A DNA stretch of 64,000 nucleotides from Pedobacter sp. BAL39 (GCF_000170795.1 NZ_ABCM01000004.1:248001-312000), one strand, 5' to 3'; positions 48,785 to 58,281 are shown, counted from the first letter of the stretch. Notes: generated from the sequence alone by a model not told the origin. Program-made: numbers and translations.

Positions 48785-50434
48785 TTAAACCAATAAACGA
48801 ACTGGTTCTTCTAACAGCGATTTAAAAGTTTGAAGGAATGCAGAACCTGTTGCTCCGTCTACCACTCGGTGATCGCAGCTCAAGGTTACTTTCATTACAT
48901 TTCCTGGTACCACAGCACCATTTTTAACTACAGGTACCTGAGATATCCCTCCAATTGCAAGGATACATGCATCAGGCGGGTTGATGATTGCAGTAAACTC
49001 ATCGATACCAAACATACCTAAATTAGAAATGGTAAATGTCGAGCCTTCCCAATCTGCAGGCTGTAGTTTTTTTGCTTTGGCACGTTGTGCAAAGTCTTTT
49101 ACTTCAGCAGAAATGTGCGACAATGATTTGCCATCTGCGAAACGTACTACAGGCACAAGCAGTCCGTCTTCAACGGCAACAGCCACACCAATATTTACGT
49201 GCTCATTGTAACGGATTTTATCACCTAACCATGAAGAGTTTACAGCAGGGTGTTGTTTCAGGGCGATGGCGACAGCTTTCAGTACCATATCATTGAATGA
49301 GATCTTTACAGGAGCAAATTCATTGATTTTAGTACGTGCAGCAATGGCACCATCCATATCAATAGACATGGTCAGGTAGAAGTGAGGAGCAGTAAACAAG
49401 CTCTCTGATAAACGCTTGGCAATTACCTTACGCATCTGAGTAACTGGTTTCTCCGTAAATTTCTCTTCACCAATATATTGAGGAATAGCCGGCGCAGATT
49501 TTTCTGCAGGAGCAGCTGCAGCTTCAGTTGGTTTCGCAGCTGGTTTGAAGTTTTCAATATCTTTTTTAATGATACGTCCCCCATCAGCACTACCCGCTAC
49601 TTCAGCAAGGTCAATTCCCTTATCTTTTGCAATTCTTTTAGCTAATGGAGATGCTTTTACGCGATCCGATCCAGTCGCCACTTTTGGTACTTCTTCTGCC
49701 TTTGCAGCTTCCGTTTTTTCGGCTACAGGTGCATCAGATTTTTTATCTGCAGCAGGTTTTGCCGGAGCATCACCCTGAGCAAGGATACCACTGATGTCAG
49801 TGCCTTCAGGGCCTACGATCGCAATGATTCCATTTACTTTTGCCGCAGCACCTTTTTCAACACCAATATGGAGTAAGGTACCTTCAGCATAACCCATTAC
49901 TTCCATAGTCGCTTTGTCAGTTTCTACATCAGCAAGGATGTCATCATTTTTGACCTGATCACCTACTTTTTTGTGCCATTCAGCGATCACACCTTCGGTC
50001 ATGGTATCGCTCAGCAGTGGCATTCTCACTACAGTAACGCCCATTTTCTCCAGATCAGCATCAGTTACAGCAGCTGCTGACGACTCTGCTTTGGGAGCTT
50101 CTTCAGTTTTTGCCTCAGCAGGTTTGTCTGCTGTCTTATCTTCTTTAGCAGGAGCAGCGCCACCTTCTGCATCGATTGCAGCCTGGAAATCTTCTCCTTC
50201 TTTACCTACGACAGCGATGATGGCATCAACAGGAACAGCTTTACCTTCTTCTACACCAATGTACAATACGGTACCGTCCCAGTAAGACTCCAGATCCATG
50301 GTCGCCTTATCGGTTTCCACTTCAGCCATTACATCGCCACTTTTGATTTTATCGCCAACTTTTTTATGCCACTTAGCCATCACACCTTCGGTCATGGTGT
50401 CGCTCATTTTGGGCATTTTAACTACTTCAGCCAT
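48785..50434 (-). CDS. pdhC: Pyruvate dehydrogenase E2, dihydrolipoyl acetyltransferase
   Basis: 549 residues. Two lipoyl domains (about 1-80 and 133-215), each with the lipoylated Lys in VETDKATM, are joined by Ala/Glu/Lys-rich linkers. The peripheral subunit-binding domain is at about 258-295 (VKASPLAKRIAKDKGIDLAEVAGSADGGRI). The catalytic core covers about 325-549 with the active-site CDHRVVDGATG (His and Asp) and SNLGMFGIDEFTAIINPP. It transfers acetyl groups to CoA in the pyruvate dehydrogenase complex. It lies 32 bp behind E1-alpha in the same operon; the E1-beta gene is not in the window. Confidence 0.95.
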   Translation of the reverse strand: MAEVVKMPKMSDTMTEGVMAKWHKKVGDKIKSGDVMAEVETDKATMDLESYWDGTVLYIGVEEGKAVPVDAIIAVVGKEGEDFQAAIDAEGGAAPAKEDKTADKPAEAKTEEAPKAESSAAAVTDADLEKMGVTVVRMPLLSDTMTEGVIAEWHKKVGDQVKNDDILADVETDKATMEVMGYAEGTLLHIGVEKGAAAKVNGIIAIVGPEGTDISGILAQGDAPAKPAADKKSDAPVAEKTEAAKAEEVPKVATGSDRVKASPLAKRIAKDKGIDLAEVAGSADGGRIIKKDIENFKPAAKPTEAAAAPAEKSAPAIPQYIGEEKFTEKPVTQMRKVIAKRLSESLFTAPHFYLTMSIDMDGAIAARTKINEFAPVKISFNDMVLKAVAIALKQHPAVNSSWLGDKIRYNEHVNIGVAVAVEDGLLVPVVRFADGKSLSHISAEVKDFAQRAKAKKLQPADWEGSTFTISNLGMFGIDEFTAIINPPDACILAIGGISQVPVVKNGAVVPGNVMKVTLSCDHRVVDGATGSAFLQTFKSLLEEPVRLLV

Positions 50435-50466
50435 TCTATATTATATAAATGAAATGCGTTCTAAAA

Positions 50467-51462
50467 TTAATCTTGTACGTAAGGATAGTCTTGTTGAACA
50501 TATACATCAGTATACAGTTCGGAAGCTTCCGGCCATGGAGACTCCTCAGCAAATTTAACAGAGTCATCAACGATCTGTTTTACCTTCGCTTCGATTTCTT
50601 CGATCCAGGCCTGGTCAGCATATTTCTCTGTCAGAATGGTTTCTCTTACCTGCTCAATCGGATCTTTTGTTTTGTAAGATTCCAACTCGTCTTTAGTACG
50701 GTATTTTGCAGGATCGGACATGGAGTGTCCGCGGTAGCGATACGTTCTCATTTCCAGGAATGTTGGTCCTTCACCATTTCTGGCGCGTTGAGCAGCTTCA
50801 TCCATTGCATTGTGAACCGCTACAGGATCCATGCCATCTACCGGAGCACAAGGCATATCGAATCCAAGACCAATTTTGTAAATATCAGTCATGTTAGTGG
50901 TACGTTCTACAGAAGTACCCATGGCATAACCATTGTTCTCGCAAACAAATATCACTGGCAACTTCCATAACATCGCCATATTGAAGGCTTCATTTAAAGC
51001 ACCCTGACGAACAGCTCCGTCCCCCATATAACAAACATTTACATTTTTTGTGCCTTTATATTTCTCGGCAAATGCAATGCCGGCACCCAGAGGGATCTGA
51101 CCACCAACGATACCATGACCGCCGTAGAAGTTATGTTCTTTACTGAACATGTGCATAGATCCACCTTTTCCTTTTGAACATCCGGTAGCTTTTCCGTACA
51201 TCTCAGCCATGATGCTGTTCGCACTCACTCCTTTTGCCAGGGCATGAGCATGATCGCGATAAGCGGTAATCATAGAATCTTCAGGCTGCAGGGCAGAGAT
51301 TGCGCCGGCAACTACAGCTTCCTGGCCTATGTATAAATGACAAAAACCACGGATCTTTTGTTGTCCGTATAGCTGACCTGTTTTCTCTTCGAATTTGCGC
51401 ATCAGCAGCATCGACTCAAACCACTTTAGATAGGTATCCTTATTTATTTCTACTGCACTCAT
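50467..51462 (-). CDS. pdhA: Pyruvate dehydrogenase E1 component, alpha subunit
   Basis: 331 residues. The thiamine-diphosphate motif GDGAVRQGALNEAFNMAMLWKLPVIFVCENN (about 155-185) has the expected GDGxx(x)...N pattern. N-terminal MLLMRKFEEKTGQLYGQQKIRGFCHLYIGQEAV and GHGIVGGQIPLGAGIAFA are typical. The phosphorylation-loop region TYRYRGHSMSDPAKYRTKDE is present. It decarboxylates pyruvate with E1-beta and passes the acetyl group to E2, whose gene follows after 32 bp. The promoter box TAGATTTG lies at 51500-51493. Confidence 0.95.
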   Translation of the reverse strand: MSAVEINKDTYLKWFESMLLMRKFEEKTGQLYGQQKIRGFCHLYIGQEAVVAGAISALQPEDSMITAYRDHAHALAKGVSANSIMAEMYGKATGCSKGKGGSMHMFSKEHNFYGGHGIVGGQIPLGAGIAFAEKYKGTKNVNVCYMGDGAVRQGALNEAFNMAMLWKLPVIFVCENNGYAMGTSVERTTNMTDIYKIGLGFDMPCAPVDGMDPVAVHNAMDEAAQRARNGEGPTFLEMRTYRYRGHSMSDPAKYRTKDELESYKTKDPIEQVRETILTEKYADQAWIEEIEAKVKQIVDDSVKFAEESPWPEASELYTDVYVQQDYPYVQD

Positions 51463-51492
51463 TTTTGGGTATTGATTTTTTATTTACGAGAG

Positions 51493-51500
51493 CAAATCTA
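51493..51500 (-). promoter_or_regulatory. Promoter -7 box of the pdhA-pdhC operon
   Basis: TAGATTTG on the minus strand is a perfect TAnnTTTG match, 30 bp before the pdhA start codon. Confidence 0.55.
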
Positions 51501-51593
51501 GTTTATTATTGTAACAAATCGAAGAAATAGATGTAAAATGAACACTAAGGTTACAATGAAATGTGGATAACTTTTAGATTTTAACAATTTACA

Positions 51594-51625
51594 TTTGGAT
51601 AACATTTGTAAAATACATAGTTTTG
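51594..51625 (+). promoter_or_regulatory. Promoter of the NlpC/P60 gene
   Basis: TTTG (51594-51597) and TAGTTTTG (51618-51625) with a 20-bp spacer match both Bacteroidota promoter boxes. The start codon is 72 bp downstream. Confidence 0.55.
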
Positions 51626-51697
51626 GCCTCCAGACAATAAGCCCTAGTGGTGTACGTTTAAGTGTAAGTGCCTAATACCCAAACTTAACAGTATAAC

Positions 51698-52252
51698 ATG
51701 ATAAAAAAGTTTTTGTTATTTTCCATAATTGCTTTGTGCAGCGTAACGGCGGTGAATGCACAGTCAAAAACTAAAGAAACCAATAAACTAGAAGATCCGG
51801 ACAATTTGGCCTCTCAATATTTTTCCCAGGTAATGGGTGTGGCGATGGATGCGACTTCAAATGTTAAACTCTACAAATTCATTTATGAATGGATAGGCAC
51901 TCCTTATCGTTTCGGTGGAAACACCAAGAGAGGGATCGACTGTTCGGCATTTACAAAAGCCATTTACGATAAAGTTTTCAACACTACCATCCTAAGAAAC
52001 TCAAGGGATATCTTCAGCATGGTTGACCCCCTGCCTAAAGATGAACTGAAAGAAGGTGATCTGGTGTTTTTCAAAATCAAAAGCCGCAGCATTACCCACA
52101 TCGGGATCTACCTTGGCGACAACCGATTTGCACATGCTTCATCAAGCCGCGGTGTAGTCATCAGCAACCTTAACGAACCTTATTATTCAAGATATTTTTA
52201 CAAAGGCGGAAGAATCCTTGATCCGGTCAAGAACGATCTGATTGAAGAATAA
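51698..52252 (+). CDS. NlpC/P60 (C40) peptidoglycan endopeptidase
   Basis: 184 residues with a signal peptide (FLLFSIIALCSVTAVNAQ). The catalytic domain covers about 65-175: Cys nucleophile in GTPYRFGGNTKRGIDCSAFT (about residue 87), then LKEGDLVFFKIKSRSITHIGIYLGDNRFAHASSSRGVVI with the catalytic His in THIGIYLG and the third residue in FAHAS. It cuts the peptide stems of peptidoglycan in the periplasm. There are no SH3 or LysM domains. It has its own promoter and an intrinsic terminator, so it is a single-gene unit. Confidence 0.93.
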   Translation: MIKKFLLFSIIALCSVTAVNAQSKTKETNKLEDPDNLASQYFSQVMGVAMDATSNVKLYKFIYEWIGTPYRFGGNTKRGIDCSAFTKAIYDKVFNTTILRNSRDIFSMVDPLPKDELKEGDLVFFKIKSRSITHIGIYLGDNRFAHASSSRGVVISNLNEPYYSRYFYKGGRILDPVKNDLIEE

Positions 52253-52276
52253 AGAAACAAGCCTGAATGCAATACG

Positions 52277-52307
52277 AGTCCTCCTAACATCTGGGAGGAC
52301 TTTTTTT
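52277..52307 (+). terminator. Intrinsic terminator of the NlpC/P60 gene
   Basis: AGTCCTCC (52277-52284) pairs with GGAGGACT (52294-52301), followed by a T-run to 52307. Confidence 0.88.
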
Positions 52308-52326
52308 ATGACAAAAACAATCTTAC

Positions 52327-53433
52327 ATGAAATTATTAAATACATTGCTGTTGTCCCTTGCGGCGGGCTTACTACTGTTAAGCTGTGCTGGAAACACCAA
52401 CATTGCAGCCCAGGAGCCCGTTGCATTAAAAGACACCATTCCTGATTCCTTAAAAAAAGACACGATTAGCATTGCTGCTGTTGGTGACATCATGCTTGGC
52501 TCTGCATACCCCTCAAAAACCAACCTGCCACCTGATGACGCGGTGAATAGTTTTAAAGAGGTGTCGGATTTCCTGAAAGGCGATGTGGTGTTTGGGAACC
52601 TGGAGGGCTGCCTGCTGAACGGTGGCAAGTCGTCCAAATGCAAAGATCCAAACAGCAACAGCTGCTTTGCTTTCAGGATGCCCGAGCGTTATGCAGGCAT
52701 TCTAAAAGAGGCGGGGTTTAATTTATTCAGCGTCGCGAACAATCATGTTGGTGATTTCGGCCTGAAGGGCCGTCAAAGGACCACTGCAATTCTGGATTCC
52801 TTACAGATCTATTATGCAGGATTACAATCACATCCTTTCCAGATTTTTGAAAAAGATAGCATCAGGTATGCTTTCTGCGCTTTTGCGCCCAATGAAAACA
52901 CGGTATCCATCAACAAAACTGATAGTGCCACAGCACTCGTTGCCAGACTAAAATCGCAGGTAGATATTGTCATTGTTTCTTTTCACGGTGGTGGAGAGGG
53001 GGCTAAGTTTGAGCATGTACCGCGCCGGAATGAGATTTTCTATGGCGAAAACCGGGGAAATGTTTATGCTTTTGCTCATGCGGTCATTGACGCAGGAGCC
53101 GATGTGGTACTTGGACATGGCCCACATGTTACCCGGGCAGTGGAAGTTTATAAAAACAAGTTCATTGCCTACAGTATGGGAAATTTCTGCACTTATGGGA
53201 TGTTCAGTTTGAAAGGCTCAAATGGCTTTGCGCCGCTTCTGCAACTGAAGCTGAACAAGAAAGGAGACTTCCTGTATGCGGACGTCACTTCTGTAAAACA
53301 GGACAAGTTAAACAGGCTTACACTGGATGATGATCATACTGCATTTCAAAAGATACGTACACTAACAAATGCCGACTTCCCGGGACACCAGCTCCACTTT
53401 AGGGGAACAGGACGGATTGAATTAAAAGATTAG
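52327..53433 (+). CDS. CapA-family lipoprotein (PGA_cap metallophosphatase-like)
   Basis: 368 residues. Lipoprotein signal with lipobox LLSC (Cys about 20). The PGA_cap domain covers about 48-310: AAVGDIMLGS (metal Asp), FGNLEGCLLNG, LFSVANNHVGDFGLKGRQRT (NHxxD-like), FHGGGEG in VIVSFHGGG, and GADVVLGHGPHVTRAVEVY with two His. These match a calcineurin-like metal site. CapA/PgsA takes part in poly-gamma-glutamate capsule making in Bacillus, but related lipoproteins occur in many bacteria without a capsule operon, and no capBC-like gene is here. Function therefore open. Confidence 0.88.
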   Translation: MKLLNTLLLSLAAGLLLLSCAGNTNIAAQEPVALKDTIPDSLKKDTISIAAVGDIMLGSAYPSKTNLPPDDAVNSFKEVSDFLKGDVVFGNLEGCLLNGGKSSKCKDPNSNSCFAFRMPERYAGILKEAGFNLFSVANNHVGDFGLKGRQRTTAILDSLQIYYAGLQSHPFQIFEKDSIRYAFCAFAPNENTVSINKTDSATALVARLKSQVDIVIVSFHGGGEGAKFEHVPRRNEIFYGENRGNVYAFAHAVIDAGADVVLGHGPHVTRAVEVYKNKFIAYSMGNFCTYGMFSLKGSNGFAPLLQLKLNKKGDFLYADVTSVKQDKLNRLTLDDDHTAFQKIRTLTNADFPGHQLHFRGTGRIELKD

Positions 53434-53437
53434 GCAT

Positions 53438-53473
53438 AAAAAAACGGGCTGCAATTCTGCAGCCCGTTTTTTT
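53438..53473. terminator. Bidirectional terminator between CapA-like and protease genes
   Basis: ACGGGCTGCA (53444-53453) pairs with TGCAGCCCGT (53458-53467) around a 4-nt loop, with an A-run before and a seven-T run after, so it serves both convergent genes. Confidence 0.92.
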
Positions 53474-53487
53474 ATAGTATCATGGAT

Positions 53488-55671
53488 TTAAAATTTGTTA
53501 GACTGTGGTGCTGCTTTAACCAGTTCCGCTTTATTTGATTTCTGGATCAGGTCACCTACCACCTGGAGACTTTCGTCAAGTATGAAGTCAAAACTTTCTT
53601 CTTTTGTCACCTTATCACCTTTTTTCAACTTCGCAAGACCTCTTGAAGACCTCAGCTCATTCACACGCGCAAGGGATTTAGCCTCAGCTGCATCGCGCTC
53701 TTCTTTCAGCTTAGCCTCATTTAGTGTTACAGAAACCTCACCTTCACGTTTCTTCATGTCTGATATATCTTCCTGCAGCATTTTGTAGTCAAGAGATTTA
53801 GCCATACGCTCTTTGTGTAACCTTACCAGATCCGTTTTTATAGGATTAAGATTGGCTACAGCCGTAAAGTTAGACTTTTGGATCTCATCCCATGGCAATG
53901 CAGAAGGCTCTGTATCCTCACCGATTTTATCCATAGGATACAGTGAAGGAAATTCGATATCCGGCATTACTCCTTTATGTTGAGTACTGCTACCGGTTAC
54001 CCTGTAAAACTTTGCCATAGTGAGGTTAATCTGTCCCAGTTGCGGGGTAGTTTCCTTTGTTGTTCCGGCAATACTGTTTTTCTTGTCTACAAGGGCTGCA
54101 ATGCGCTGAAGGATTGAGGGATTCACTACGCGATTCATGTCGATAGATGACTGTACGGTACCTTTGCCATAAGTTTGAGTACCCATGATGATACCCCTGC
54201 CATAATCCTGTATTGCACCTGCAAAGATTTCTGAAGCAGAAGCGCTCAAACGGTCAACCATCACACCGAAAGGACCGCTCCAGGCCACTCCTGCATTTTG
54301 ATCTTCGTTTACTTCGACGTCATTTTTGATGTCTCTTACCTGTACTACTGGACCTCTGTCAATAAACAAACCAGTGAGATCAATGGCTTCCACCAAAGAA
54401 CCGCCACCATTTGCGCGAAGATCCATTACAATAGCGTCGACCTTATCCTTATTTTTCAGGGTGTCGATCAGTAACCTGACATCCCTTGTAGTACTCTTAT
54501 AATTTGGATCACCCGCATTTGCTGCTTTAAAATCTGCGTAGAATGCAGGGACCGTAATGACCCCTATTCTGTAAGGCTGTCCGTTGGACTGGATCGTTTT
54601 AACTGTCTTCTTAGCCGATTGCTCTTCCATCACGATCTTCTCTCTTGTCAGCTCAATGATAACAGGCTTAGAAGACATCTCTTTACCTACAGGGACAATT
54701 TTCAATCTTACTTTTGTGCCCTTAGGTCCTTTGATTTTTGAAACGGAATTCTCAATTCTCCAGCCAATGATATCTTCAAACTCACCATTACCCTGGGCTA
54801 CAGCAACAATTCTATCGCCCGCACTCAGCAATTTGCTTTTAAATGCAGGGCCACCGGGAATGACCTCAGCAATTTTAAGCACCTCGTTTTCAAGTTGCAG
54901 CCTGGCACCAATTCCTTCGAATGAGCGGGCCATGTCCTCATTAAACTGCTGTGCATTTGTAGGGTTAAAATAGTTGGTATGCGGATCAATGGTTTCCGTA
55001 AAAGCATCCATCACAATTTGAAAAACATCCTGATTGTTGATTTTAGAAATTTGTGTCTTGAGGCTCTGGTATCTTTTGCCGAGTGTTTCAACATTTTTGT
55101 CGGCAACAGTTCCGGCAATTTTCAGGTTCACCAGTTCATACTTTACACGTTGTTTCCAGATGCCGTTCAGGTCTCCTGTGGAGTTTGCCCAAGGCATTTT
55201 CTCACGATCATAAACGTAAGTTTCATTTTTTGTGAAGTCATATTTACCGTTGATTTGCGTAGTTGCATAAGCAATCCATTCATTATAACGCTTCAGATAA
55301 ACGTTGAAGATATAAAAAGGAGCACTCAGGTCCCCATTTCTGAAATCATCATCCAACGAATTTCTATATTGCTCAAACTCCTTAATGTCGGACGCCGTAA
55401 AATAATTCCTGGAAGGATCCAGTGTTTTCACATATTTATCCAGTATCAGAGATGATATGGAGTCATTTAATTTAATCTTTTTATAGTTATAGTTTTCAAT
55501 CAAGCCCACGACCTCTCTGCAAACCAGTGATTGCTTCTCATCAGGAACAATATTGATCACACCAGGAACCTGAGGCTGAGGTTTTGGTGAAGCCTGACAG
55601 GCTAAAACAGCTGCGGTAAAGGTTACCAGTAATATTCTTTTTAACATCTCTTTGAATAATTTAAAATCCAT
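53488..55671 (-). CDS. prc: Carboxy-terminal processing protease (Tsp/Prc-type S41)
   Basis: 727 residues with an N-terminal signal/lipoprotein-like segment (LLVTFTAAVLAC). A helical Tsp N-terminal domain covers about 45-220 (LDKYVKTLDPSRNYFTASDI). The PDZ domain is at about 240-330 (GGPAFKSKLLSAGDRIVAVAQ). The S41 protease domain has the catalytic Ser in RLSASASEIFAGAIQDYG and Lys in MGTQTYGKGTVQS. The C-terminal DUF3340 region (about 575-700) is charged and helical. It degrades or trims misfolded and envelope proteins in the periplasm. Gene symbol is given for the family type. Confidence 0.92.
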   Translation of the reverse strand: MDFKLFKEMLKRILLVTFTAAVLACQASPKPQPQVPGVINIVPDEKQSLVCREVVGLIENYNYKKIKLNDSISSLILDKYVKTLDPSRNYFTASDIKEFEQYRNSLDDDFRNGDLSAPFYIFNVYLKRYNEWIAYATTQINGKYDFTKNETYVYDREKMPWANSTGDLNGIWKQRVKYELVNLKIAGTVADKNVETLGKRYQSLKTQISKINNQDVFQIVMDAFTETIDPHTNYFNPTNAQQFNEDMARSFEGIGARLQLENEVLKIAEVIPGGPAFKSKLLSAGDRIVAVAQGNGEFEDIIGWRIENSVSKIKGPKGTKVRLKIVPVGKEMSSKPVIIELTREKIVMEEQSAKKTVKTIQSNGQPYRIGVITVPAFYADFKAANAGDPNYKSTTRDVRLLIDTLKNKDKVDAIVMDLRANGGGSLVEAIDLTGLFIDRGPVVQVRDIKNDVEVNEDQNAGVAWSGPFGVMVDRLSASASEIFAGAIQDYGRGIIMGTQTYGKGTVQSSIDMNRVVNPSILQRIAALVDKKNSIAGTTKETTPQLGQINLTMAKFYRVTGSSTQHKGVMPDIEFPSLYPMDKIGEDTEPSALPWDEIQKSNFTAVANLNPIKTDLVRLHKERMAKSLDYKMLQEDISDMKKREGEVSVTLNEAKLKEERDAAEAKSLARVNELRSSRGLAKLKKGDKVTKEESFDFILDESLQVVGDLIQKSNKAELVKAAPQSNKF

Positions 55672-55713
55672 TTCTTAATCCACAACTAATATGATACCAA
55701 TATCACGAATAAA

Positions 55714-55749
55714 CAGAAAAGAGACAGTATTATTACCGTCTCTTTTCTG
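55714..55749. terminator. 12-bp inverted repeat between TPR and protease genes
   Basis: CAGAAAAGAGAC (55714-55725) pairs exactly with GTCTCTTTTCTG (55738-55749), 12-nt loop. It lies 75 bp beyond the minus-strand TPR gene and runs into TTTATT on that strand, so it probably ends the cyanophycin-operon transcript. Confidence 0.75.
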
Positions 55750-55823
55750 TAAACTTACCAAAAGTAGTTAAAAAAATTATACAAAAAACTATCACTAAGC
55801 CGATAATTTTGAGGGCAAAAAGA

Positions 55824-56504
55824 TTAGGTCTTATTTGCTATTTTCGAGGGGATTAGGGCCCTGGCATCTCTTATTCTCATTTTGAAACTGGAGTTGTTCG
55901 ACGACCTGGCCAGCAGTTCAGCACGGTTGAGGTCCCGGAGTGCCATTACATATTCTTTTTTCTTTATCTTAACATTCGCAATTCCCAGCACAGATTCGAT
56001 ATACTCAGTGTTGTTGTTTACCTGTTTTGCCAGGATTCCCTGCTGGGTATAAAACCAAAGGGATTGAGTCAGTTTATTGGAAGCTAGGTAGATTTTCCCA
56101 AGCTGACTATAGGAATCCATCTGTCCTGCCTTACTGCCTAAGCGCGAGTAAGTTTTCAGCGCCACATTGAGTACTACCTGTTCTGCCTCTCCATAATGCG
56201 AAAGCTGATAATGAACATTGCTCAACCGCATCAGTGCCTCTGCATAACGGGAAAACAGCTTGGAGCTATTGTATTCAAATGCAGCCTTACCATAAAGTGT
56301 AATTGCATCGTTGAGGTCACCACGACGCTCGTTTTTTTCTGCCTCAGCAAAATAGAGATTACCGTCAGCAATTTCCAGACTGGAAGAAGCAATCGTTACC
56401 GCTCCAGAAGGTTCCTGAGGCTCCTGAGGAATAAAACTGCTGCTCTGTGGCAAGACCTTGGTTGTCATCAACAGACATAGGACCACCAAACAAATTTTGT
56501 TCAT
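55824..56504 (-). CDS. Secreted TPR-like protein
   Basis: 226 residues from ATG 56504, chosen because it begins the signal peptide (MNKICLVVLCLLMTTKVLPQ). Six extra codons upstream are possible. The mature protein has about four degenerate TPR units from about 50 to 215 (NLYFAEAEKNERRGDLNDAITLYGKAAFEY, YAEALMRLSNVHYQLSHYGEAEQVV, MDSYSQLGKIYLASNKLTQSLWFY, SVLGIANVKIKKKEYVMALRDL). It begins 20 bp after the isoaspartyl-peptidase gene, in the same direction as the cyanophycin-breakdown genes, so it may be co-transcribed. It is probably a periplasmic scaffold; the link to cyanophycin is positional only. Confidence 0.78.
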   Translation of the reverse strand: MNKICLVVLCLLMTTKVLPQSSSFIPQEPQEPSGAVTIASSSLEIADGNLYFAEAEKNERRGDLNDAITLYGKAAFEYNSSKLFSRYAEALMRLSNVHYQLSHYGEAEQVVLNVALKTYSRLGSKAGQMDSYSQLGKIYLASNKLTQSLWFYTQQGILAKQVNNNTEYIESVLGIANVKIKKKEYVMALRDLNRAELLARSSNNSSFKMRIRDARALIPSKIANKT

Positions 56505-56524
56505 TTTATAAATATATAACAAAT

Positions 56525-57367
56525 TTAGCTAAACACCTGTAAATTAACATCAAAAGATGCCCATACCATATATGGATGGGAGTCTGTATGATAACACTCC
56601 CCTTCGGCTGTGATGCCGATGACTCCAGCAAAACCATCAATTGCGGCGAACTCCTGAAAAGACTTGTCGCAGGCAGCCTTCAATGTAAGACCATCAGTTA
56701 CCCTGGTAACAATCTTTGCAGCGAGGGCTGCGCTTACGATATCTTCGCCAACACCTGTACAGGATACAGCCGCATGTTCATTTGCAAAGTTACCGGCAGC
56801 TGTTGCGGAATCACTCACACGGCATGGGATTTCAAACCCTTTCCCACCCGTAGAGGTCGCCGCAGCCAGGTTTCCTGCCGAATCCAGCGCAACACAGCCA
56901 ATTGTACCCATACCTGAGTTTTGCTGCTTCTTATGAAGGTATTCTGCCCTGCGTTGTGGTGTAATGGGATCATAAAAATCAAACCCCTTGCTGCGGGCAA
57001 AGGCCAATGCCCCTTCCCCACTTAGCACGCGATCATCATATCCCATCAATTGTTCCGCAACCCGAATCGGATTTTTAACATCTTCTATATTGATCACACC
57101 ACTGAACCGCTGTGTTTTTCCATCCATCAGAGAAGCGCTCAAACGCACTTTACCATCGCTCTGGATTTGCGAACCCAATCCTGCATTGAACAAGTCGTTA
57201 TCTTCCAATAACCCGGCGACATATACGACCGTTTCTACTGCAGTATGTTCCTGAAGATAGGTGTATCCTTTGGAAACAATCTCAGACAACGCATCCTGTT
57301 TTGCTTTTTTTGTTTCCTGATTGGTAGCAGACTCACTAAAAAAGCCACCGTGAATGATAATTTTCAT
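56525..57367 (-). CDS. iaaA: Isoaspartyl peptidase/L-asparaginase (Ntn hydrolase)
   Basis: 280 residues. The N-terminal MKIIIHGGFFS and NAGLGSQIQSDGKVRL are typical of plant-type asparaginases. The autocleavage site is Gly154-Thr155 in GMGTIGCVALDSAGNLAAATSTGG, so Thr155 becomes the nucleophile, followed by ATSTGG. The family splits beta-Asp-X dipeptides and asparagine. Beta-Asp-Arg is exactly the product of cyanophycinase, encoded 3 bp upstream, so this enzyme probably finishes cyanophycin breakdown to Asp and Arg. It has no signal peptide, so cytoplasmic. Confidence 0.9.
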   Translation of the reverse strand: MKIIIHGGFFSESATNQETKKAKQDALSEIVSKGYTYLQEHTAVETVVYVAGLLEDNDLFNAGLGSQIQSDGKVRLSASLMDGKTQRFSGVINIEDVKNPIRVAEQLMGYDDRVLSGEGALAFARSKGFDFYDPITPQRRAEYLHKKQQNSGMGTIGCVALDSAGNLAAATSTGGKGFEIPCRVSDSATAAGNFANEHAAVSCTGVGEDIVSAALAAKIVTRVTDGLTLKAACDKSFQEFAAIDGFAGVIGITAEGECYHTDSHPYMVWASFDVNLQVFS

Positions 57368-57370
57368 TTT

Positions 57371-58246
57371 TTAGCCTATTGAAATGGATTTCGGATGATG
57401 AATGGTCAGTTTGTGGGTGGCAAGGTCATAGACATCTCCATCAGACATCGTATGTACCGTCATGTTACTGATGGAAACCGGTTGACCCATCTCAACATCA
57501 GTAAGGTTGGTATCTGCCATGTTACGCCCATCTACAAGGATCACCATGCCGGAGCCAATGGCCTCCATGGTGTTGCCTCCGGAGATATATAGTCCGGTAT
57601 CTTCGCCCAATCCGATCCCCAGGATTCCGGGGTTACTTGCTGTTGCATAGAGCAACCGGCCGATCCTGCCACGCTGTACAAAATGTGTATCTACTATAAC
57701 CCCGTCTATAAACCCAAGTCCGCCGGTGATCTTTACTTCTCCTTTTAACAAAGCATCCTTGCTACTTCCTTGATAAATCATGTTCTTAGAGCTCGCAGCC
57801 GCACCAGCTGAAGTCCCGGCAATAACAATAGGCTCATGCGCATACTTCTCCAGCAGAATTTGGTGAATGGCTGTACCTCCAAAAATGGAAGATAACCTCA
57901 GCTGATCACCACCGGTAAAGATAATGACATCGGCGGCTTTTACGCGCTCACTGTTTTCGAGCGCATTCGCCTGTTCACGACTACAAATGTTCAGCACACC
58001 AACATCATGTACATCGAGTTGTGCAAAAGCTTTAACATATTCTTCTCCGACCTTTTCAGGAATCAGAGAAGCTGTGGTAATGATCTCAAAACGTGATGCC
58101 GTGTTTTTTGAAGATTCTGTAGTAATTCTTTTTAAAATCCCACGCTCGAAAAAATTCATGTTCTGAGGAAGTCCAAACGTTGTCTCCGTGAAACTACCCG
58201 TATTTATCGCACCACCTATAATTATTAGTTTACCTTTTGGAGTCAT
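57371..58246 (-). CDS. cphB: Cyanophycinase
   Basis: 291 residues, serine-peptidase S51 family. The nucleophile elbow is AGTSAGAAASS with Ser146; TGGDQLRLS (111-119) forms the oxyanion region, and DTHFVQRGRIGRLL and GIGLGEDTGLYI are typical. It hydrolyses the beta-linked backbone of cyanophycin to beta-Asp-Arg dipeptides. No signal peptide, so it is the intracellular form, unlike the exported CphE of Pseudomonas. It is encoded 3 bp before the isoaspartyl peptidase gene and divergent from cphA at 58516. A -7 box TATATTTG lies at 58281-58274. Confidence 0.93.
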   Translation of the reverse strand: MTPKGKLIIIGGAINTGSFTETTFGLPQNMNFFERGILKRITTESSKNTASRFEIITTASLIPEKVGEEYVKAFAQLDVHDVGVLNICSREQANALENSERVKAADVIIFTGGDQLRLSSIFGGTAIHQILLEKYAHEPIVIAGTSAGAAASSKNMIYQGSSKDALLKGEVKITGGLGFIDGVIVDTHFVQRGRIGRLLYATASNPGILGIGLGEDTGLYISGGNTMEAIGSGMVILVDGRNMADTNLTDVEMGQPVSISNMTVHTMSDGDVYDLATHKLTIHHPKSISIG

Positions 58247-58273
58247 TTTAACAATTTACATTACCAATAATTC

Positions 58274-58281
58274 CAAATATA
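58274..58281 (-). promoter_or_regulatory. Promoter -7 box of the cphB-iaaA operon
   Basis: TATATTTG on the minus strand matches TAnnTTTG exactly, 27 bp before the cphB start codon. It lies in the 270-bp divergent region shared with cphA. Confidence 0.55.

Noticed and set aside
52327..53433. CapA-like gene as part of a capsule operon
   Set aside because: No capB, capC or polymerase gene is near, and the gene is enclosed by terminators on both sides.
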